Shown in pieces: positions 35,463-39,010 of a DNA stretch of 39,010 nucleotides (within the stretch, counting starts at the first letter, position 1; every line of letters begins with the position of its first letter). The position numbers were made by a program, and so were the translations under genes. The DNA is taken from positions 1 through 39,010 of the forward strand of contig NZ_BPQM01000068.1 in NCBI RefSeq assembly GCF_022179245.1. The letters are read 5' to 3'. The notes beneath the pieces were generated by a model. It saw only the letters and a list, made by a program, of their open reading frames with translations, was not told where the DNA came from and ran no database searches. This stretch comes from Methylobacterium gregans (lineage in GTDB: Bacteria > Pseudomonadota > Alphaproteobacteria > Rhizobiales > Beijerinckiaceae).

Positions 35463-36374
35463 ATGTCGGACCAGACCATCGCAGCCCTGCGCGGGCGTCC
35501 CATCGTGACCGGCTTCCATGACGAGCCGACCGGCAGCATCCAGTACGTCGTCGCCGATCCCGGGACGAAGCGCTGCGCCATCATCGACCCGGTGCTCGAC
35601 TTCGATCCGAAGTCCGGCGCGACCGCGACCCGCTCCGCCGATGCCCTGCTCGCCCACATCGAGCGCGAGGGCTACGAGCTGGAGTGGATCCTCGACACCC
35701 ATCCGCACGCCGACCACTTTTCGGCGGCCGGCTACCTGCACGACAAGACCGGCGTCCCGACCGCCATCGGCGAGAAGGTCGTCGACGTGCAGCGGCTTTG
35801 GAAGGGGCTCTACAACCTGCCCGACACGTTCCGGACGGACGGTTCGCAGTGGTCGCGGCTCTTCGCCGACGGCGAGCGCTTCCGGATCGGCGACCTCGAC
35901 GTCGAGGTGATGTTCACGCCCGGCCACACCATGGCCTCCATCGCCTACCGGATCGGCGACGCCGCCTTCATCCACGACACGCTGTTCATGCCCGACAGCG
36001 GCTCGGCGCGGGCCGACTTCCCAGGCGGCAGCGCGCACGCGCTCTGGCGCAGCATCCAGCGCATCATGGCCCTGCCGGATGAGACACGGCTGTTCACTGG
36101 GCACGATTACCGCCCGGGCGGGCGCGAGGCGGCCTGGGAGAGCACGGTCGCCCGGCAGCGGGCCGAGAACCCGCACCTCGTCGAGGCCCCGACCGAGGAG
36201 GCGTTCGTCCGCATGCGCGAGGCACGCGACCGCGAACTGCCGATGCCCAAGCTCATCCTGCATTCCCTGCAGGTGAACATCCGAGGCGGCCGCCTGCCCG
36301 AGCCCGAGGCGAACGGCAAGCGTTACCTGAAGATCCCGCTGGACGCCCTCGACGGCGCGGCCTGGGGCGAGTGA
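35463..36374 (+). CDS. blh: MBL-fold persulfide dioxygenase-like hydrolase (Blh/ETHE1-type)
   Basis: 303 aa with a metallo-beta-lactamase fold. The metal motif is THPHADH (His80, His82, Asp84, His85). Further ligand regions are FTPGHTMAS, HDTLFMPDSGSARADFPGG and FTGHDY. The DSGSARADFPGG stretch is characteristic of ETHE1/Blh-type sulfur dioxygenases, which oxidise glutathione persulfide to sulfite in the cytoplasm with a mononuclear iron. GGAGG-type ribosome site (AAAAAGGAGG) precedes the ATG. It sits between the sulfite exporter and a rhodanese, which completes a persulfide-to-sulfite route. Confidence 0.93.
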   Translation: MSDQTIAALRGRPIVTGFHDEPTGSIQYVVADPGTKRCAIIDPVLDFDPKSGATATRSADALLAHIEREGYELEWILDTHPHADHFSAAGYLHDKTGVPTAIGEKVVDVQRLWKGLYNLPDTFRTDGSQWSRLFADGERFRIGDLDVEVMFTPGHTMASIAYRIGDAAFIHDTLFMPDSGSARADFPGGSAHALWRSIQRIMALPDETRLFTGHDYRPGGREAAWESTVARQRAENPHLVEAPTEEAFVRMREARDRELPMPKLILHSLQVNIRGGRLPEPEANGKRYLKIPLDALDGAAWGE

Positions 36375-36385
36375 CGGAGGAAGCC

Positions 36386-36772
36386 ATGACCATGAGAAGC
36401 GCGAAGGATTTGGTGGCGGAAGCCAACCGCGAGGTTGAGACCCTGTCGGCCGAGGAGGCGCTCGCACGCCTCGGCCAGCCCGACACGATGCTCGTCGACG
36501 TGCGCGAAGGCGAGGAATTGGCCAAGACCGGCAGGATCGCCGGCGCGGTCCATGTGCCCCGCGGCTTCCTGGAGTTCCAGGCCGACCCGGAGAGCCCGAC
36601 CCACAAGGCCGAGCTCGGCGGCGGTAGGCGCCTGGTACTCTACTGCGCCTCCGGCAACCGGTCGGCCCTGGCCGCCAAGGTGCTCAACGACATGGGCCTC
36701 GGACCGGTCGCCCACGTTGCCGGGGGCTTTCCGGCACTGGTCAAGGCGGGGGCCTCGGTCGACCCCGCCTGA
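36386..36772 (+). CDS. Rhodanese-like sulfurtransferase
   Basis: The 128-aa single-domain rhodanese has the MLVDVREGEEL motif, the substrate-loop Arg stretch AVHVPRGFLEF, and the active-site loop CASGNRS with Cys87. It moves sulfane sulfur between thiols and would feed or drain the dioxygenase. ATG 36386 was chosen because GGAGG lies just before it and 12 bases after the dioxygenase stop. There is no signal peptide, so it acts in the cytoplasm. Confidence 0.92.
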   Translation: MTMRSAKDLVAEANREVETLSAEEALARLGQPDTMLVDVREGEELAKTGRIAGAVHVPRGFLEFQADPESPTHKAELGGGRRLVLYCASGNRSALAAKVLNDMGLGPVAHVAGGFPALVKAGASVDPA

Positions 36773-36866
36773 GGACCGTTCGGGCGGTCAAGCTCGGGGT
36801 TCCGCATCACAACGAATGCATCGTGCGGTCGTCGCACCTTACCCTCACTCGAAAAGGCATCCGACC

Positions 36867-37589
36867 GTGACCGACACCCCGCATGCCGCCGATCCAACGG
36901 CTTTGCCCAGCGGCGATTGCTCCAAGGCGGGCATCGCTGCCCATCTTACGGGTCCGTTGCGGGATTACTTCTCGGTTGCCGAGCACGCGGCCATCCCGGA
37001 GAGGCTCTCGCTCCTCGTCGAGCGGTTCGAGGCGTCGCTGGTCGCATCCGGCGAGCGTCTCGGGGTCACGTTCCGCGACGATCTCCTCCGGGCGCTGCCG
37101 ATGCTTCGGACGTTCGCGATGTCCCTCTGCGCGAATGCGGCCCGCGCCGACGACCTCGTGCAGGAGATGATGGTCCGGGCATGGGCCAACCGGGAGAAGT
37201 TCGTGCCCGGCACCAACTTCACGGCCTGGAGCTTCACGATCCTGCGCAACCAGTTCTACACCGAGATGCGCAAGGCCAGGCGCGAGGTCGAGGACGCCGA
37301 GGGCGCGCACGCCGCGACGCTTACGGCGGCACCGGACCAGGACCACGTCGTGGCGCTCGGGGCCGTGATGAACCTCATCGGGACGCTGCCGCTCCCGCAA
37401 CGCCAGGCGCTGCTGCTCGTGGGGGCCGAAGGCTTCACCTACGAAGAGGCGGCAGCCCGCCTCGGCTGCCAGGTAGGGACCGTCAAGAGCCGGGTGAGCC
37501 GCGCACGGAGCCAACTTGTCGCCAGCCTGACGCAGACTGTTCCGTCGCTGTGCGTCACGAGACGCTACGATTCTCACACGGCCGTTTGA
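36867..37589 (+). CDS. EcfG-like extracytoplasmic-function sigma factor
   Basis: 240 aa from GTG 36867; an ATG at 36818 in frame is possible. An N-terminal extension of about 60 residues precedes sigma region 2 (LRTFAMSLCANAARADDLVQEMMVRAWANREKF, NFTAWSFTILRNQFYTEMRKARREVED) and region 4 (IGTLPLPQRQALLLVGAEGFTYEEAAARLGCQVGTVKSRVSRARSQL). The wording of regions 2 and 4 resembles alphaproteobacterial EcfG general-stress sigma factors, but no PhyR or NepR gene is beside it, so it is probably an accessory paralogue. It stands between the sulfur operon and a third YeeE/YedE gene and may connect sulfur stress to general stress. Confidence 0.85.
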   Translation: MTDTPHAADPTALPSGDCSKAGIAAHLTGPLRDYFSVAEHAAIPERLSLLVERFEASLVASGERLGVTFRDDLLRALPMLRTFAMSLCANAARADDLVQEMMVRAWANREKFVPGTNFTAWSFTILRNQFYTEMRKARREVEDAEGAHAATLTAAPDQDHVVALGAVMNLIGTLPLPQRQALLLVGAEGFTYEEAAARLGCQVGTVKSRVSRARSQLVASLTQTVPSLCVTRRYDSHTAV

Positions 37590-37622
37590 CAAGGCCTTTC
37601 AAGGGTGAACGAATCTAGGCTG

Positions 37623-38666
37623 ATGTTGGACACGCTGCCTGCTTACCTTCTCCGGGCGGCGCTCGGCCTCGCCCTTGGAGCACTGCTCGGCACGGTCGCA
37701 CGGCGGGGTCGCTTCTGCACGCTCGGCGCCATCGAGGATGCCGTCTACGCGCGTGACACCCGCCGCGCGCGTGCTTGGCTGCTGGCGATTGGCATCGCCA
37801 TCCTCGGCACCCAACTTTTGGAAGCCGCTGCCGGTCTCGACCTCTCCCGGTCGATCTACACGGGGCCGCGCTTGGAATGGGGCGCGATGATCCTCGGCGG
37901 GGCGATGTTCGGCTTTGGGATGGCGCTCGTAGGGACCTGTAGCTTTGGGGCTCTCATTCGGCTCGGCGGGGGAGACCTACGAGCCCTCCTCGTCCTGCTT
38001 GTGCTCGGCCTCTCAGCCTATATGGCAATCAGCGGCGTGACGGCGCTCATGCGCGTGACGATTACTGAGCCGTTAAGCGTCGATCTCGGAAGCCAGCGCC
38101 TCGGCGCTCTCCTGCGGCTCGATCAGGCGGGCCGCATTGTCGTGAGCGTCGTGGTAGGCGTCGGCTTCTGTATCGCGGCGCTCACGAGCGGCGCCTTCCG
38201 GGAGACGAAGCGGCTGCTGGTCGGCGCTATCGTGATCGGATGTGTGATCGTCGCCGGATGGTGGGCCAACGGAAGCGCGGGCTTCGACGAGTTCGAGACC
38301 CAGGCGGTCGGCTCCTTCAGCTTCGCTCGACCTGTCGGCGATACGTTGCTCTACGCCATGCTCGCGAGCGGCACGAAGATCGATTTCGGCGTGGCCTCGG
38401 TCTTCGGCGTCCTGGTCGGATCTTTCGCGTCGGCACGCCAAGCGGGCGAATTCTATTGGGAAGCGCCCGACGATGCCCGGGAGGTGAAGCGCCACCTTCT
38501 CGGCGCGTTCCTAATGGGCACGGGCGGCGTCACTGCCCTCGGCTGCACCATCGGCCAGGGGTTGAGCGGTCTCTCGACGCTGTCGGTCGGCTCGATGCTC
38601 GCCCTCGGCGCGATCCTCGTCGGAGCCCGAGCGGGTCTCTACTTTCTCGTAGACCGACATACGTGA
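37623..38666 (+). CDS. Full-length YeeE/YedE sulfur-compound transporter (TsuA-like)
   Basis: About 347 aa from ATG 37623; a GTG at 37605 is in frame and neither has a strong ribosome site. There are about nine membrane segments. The sulfur-binding cysteine motifs are RRGRFCTLGAIED near the N-terminus, GTCSFGALIRLGGGDLRA in the middle, and ALGCTIGQGLSGLS near the C-terminus. This is the fold of thiosulfate uptake protein TsuA. Three GC-rich YeeE/YedE genes within 5 kb, two of them half-size, point to movement of different sulfur species. Codon use is slightly less GC-biased than in its neighbours. Confidence 0.9.
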   Translation: MLDTLPAYLLRAALGLALGALLGTVARRGRFCTLGAIEDAVYARDTRRARAWLLAIGIAILGTQLLEAAAGLDLSRSIYTGPRLEWGAMILGGAMFGFGMALVGTCSFGALIRLGGGDLRALLVLLVLGLSAYMAISGVTALMRVTITEPLSVDLGSQRLGALLRLDQAGRIVVSVVVGVGFCIAALTSGAFRETKRLLVGAIVIGCVIVAGWWANGSAGFDEFETQAVGSFSFARPVGDTLLYAMLASGTKIDFGVASVFGVLVGSFASARQAGEFYWEAPDDAREVKRHLLGAFLMGTGGVTALGCTIGQGLSGLSTLSVGSMLALGAILVGARAGLYFLVDRHT

Positions 38667-38679
38667 GGGGCTTCAAAGG

Positions 38680-39010
38680 TTACGGCGTACGTCCGTTGCA
38701 GAAGGCGCGGTGCAAGGCAGCGATGATTTCGCGAACCTCGGGCCGGGCCAGCGCATAGTAGATGTTCTTGCCGTCGCGGCGGGCCTCGACGAGATCGTCG
38801 GCCCGCAACCGCGCCAACTGCTGGGACACGGCGGGCTGGCGCAGGTTCAGCAGTTGCTCCAGTTCCGAGACTGAGCGCTCGCCCTCGACCAACAGGCAAA
38901 GGATAACAAGGCGCGCCTCGTGGCCGAGAGCCTTCAGCAGCTCGCTGGCATCACGTGCATTGGCCAGCAACAGTTCCAGGTCGAGGCTGCCCGGGGCCTC
39001 GGCGCTCGTC
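38680..39010 (-). CDS. ArsR/SmtB repressor, BigR/SqrR-type, 5' end off the window
   Basis: The frame stays open to the window edge; a TTG at 38970 is possible, but the in-frame stretch before it (AEAPGSLDLEL) reads like real protein. The winged helix-turn-helix includes ELEQLLNLRQPAVSQQLARLRADDLVEARRDGKNIYYAL. Two cysteines lie in LVILCLLVEGE and HRAFCNGRTP, the same two positions as in the repressor at 27382 and in BigR/SqrR persulfide sensors. It converges on the full-length YeeE/YedE gene with 13 bases between. Two such sensors in one island is notable; they may respond to different sulfur species or regulate different promoters. Confidence 0.87.
   Translation of the reverse strand, partial: TSAEAPGSLDLELLLANARDASELLKALGHEARLVILCLLVEGERSVSELEQLLNLRQPAVSQQLARLRADDLVEARRDGKNIYYALARPEVREIIAALHRAFCNGRTP

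Noticed and set aside
34581..36467. A 628-codon open frame on the - strand across the sulfur operon
   Set aside because: It is antisense to TauE and dioxygenase genes that show clear families, and its translation is a compositionally biased shadow.

Overview
The DNA is very GC-rich, with dense GC-ending codons and many overlapping (ATGA/TGATG) gene junctions. Gene content (an EcfG-type sigma factor, BigR/SqrR-type repressors, half-size YeeE/YedE proteins beside a sulfur dioxygenase, small His-rich metal proteins) points to an alphaproteobacterium of the Rhizobiales/Hyphomicrobiales, plausibly the Methylobacterium group. That placement is inference; no rRNA or housekeeping marker is present. 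The window reads as accessory DNA, a genomic island or megaplasmid segment made of stress modules, with decayed genes at their borders.

Layout. (1) 1-3.8 kb, + strand: 3' part of a Zn/Cd/Pb P-type ATPase, lspA, a lipoprotein L,D-transpeptidase and ccdA. (2) 4.0-7.4 kb, mostly - strand: ynfA, a heavily deleted czcA pseudogene, an intact RND adaptor, a probable small Cys-containing protein and, on the + strand, a decayed metallochaperone. (3) 7.5-16.8 kb, + strand: a complete heavy-metal efflux cluster (His/Cys-rich protein, adaptor, RND pump, three small periplasmic proteins, CopA-type Cu+ ATPase), with strong hairpins between the small genes. (4) 17.0-17.5 kb: a conserved hypothetical gene ending in a 28-nt perfect palindrome. 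(5) 25.2-17.9 kb, - strand: the most unusual part. It holds a sigma-70-like factor, a 210-aa partner, an IrrE-type zinc peptidase/UvrD helicase/Fe-S nuclease fusion, and then a compact ubiquitin-like conjugation module: a Ubl-E2 fusion, a JAMM peptidase-E1 fusion and a DUF6527 protein. (6) 25.2-27.4 kb: a gene-poor stretch with one orphan gene and several hairpins. (7) 27.4-33.5 kb: an ArsR repressor, a QseBC-like two-component system and a periplasmic thiol-redox/cell-wall operon (DsbD, DsbA-like, L,D-transpeptidase, DsrE-like). (8) 33.7-39.0 kb: a sulfide/persulfide detoxification operon (two half-size YeeE/YedE, TauE, MBL-fold dioxygenase, rhodanese), an EcfG-like sigma factor, a full-length YeeE/YedE transporter and a second BigR/SqrR-type repressor cut by the window edge.

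How it fits together. The metal pumps remove Zn/Cd and Cu. Each half of the window pairs a lipoprotein L,D-transpeptidase (Cys active site) with a membrane thiol-electron carrier (CcdA or DsbD), which would suit protection of an envelope cysteine enzyme under metal or oxidative stress. The ArsR at 27.4 kb and the sulfur operon at 33.7 kb share the same operator-like element (ATTAG-N6-CTAAATAAGA), which links them as one regulon. The ubiquitin-like module has the organisation of known bacterial Ubl systems, some of which act against phage. Its Ubl-E2 fusion, its association with a dedicated sigma factor and a protease-helicase-nuclease, and a leader inverted repeat covering the Shine-Dalgarno of the Ubl-E2 gene make it the best candidate here for something undescribed.
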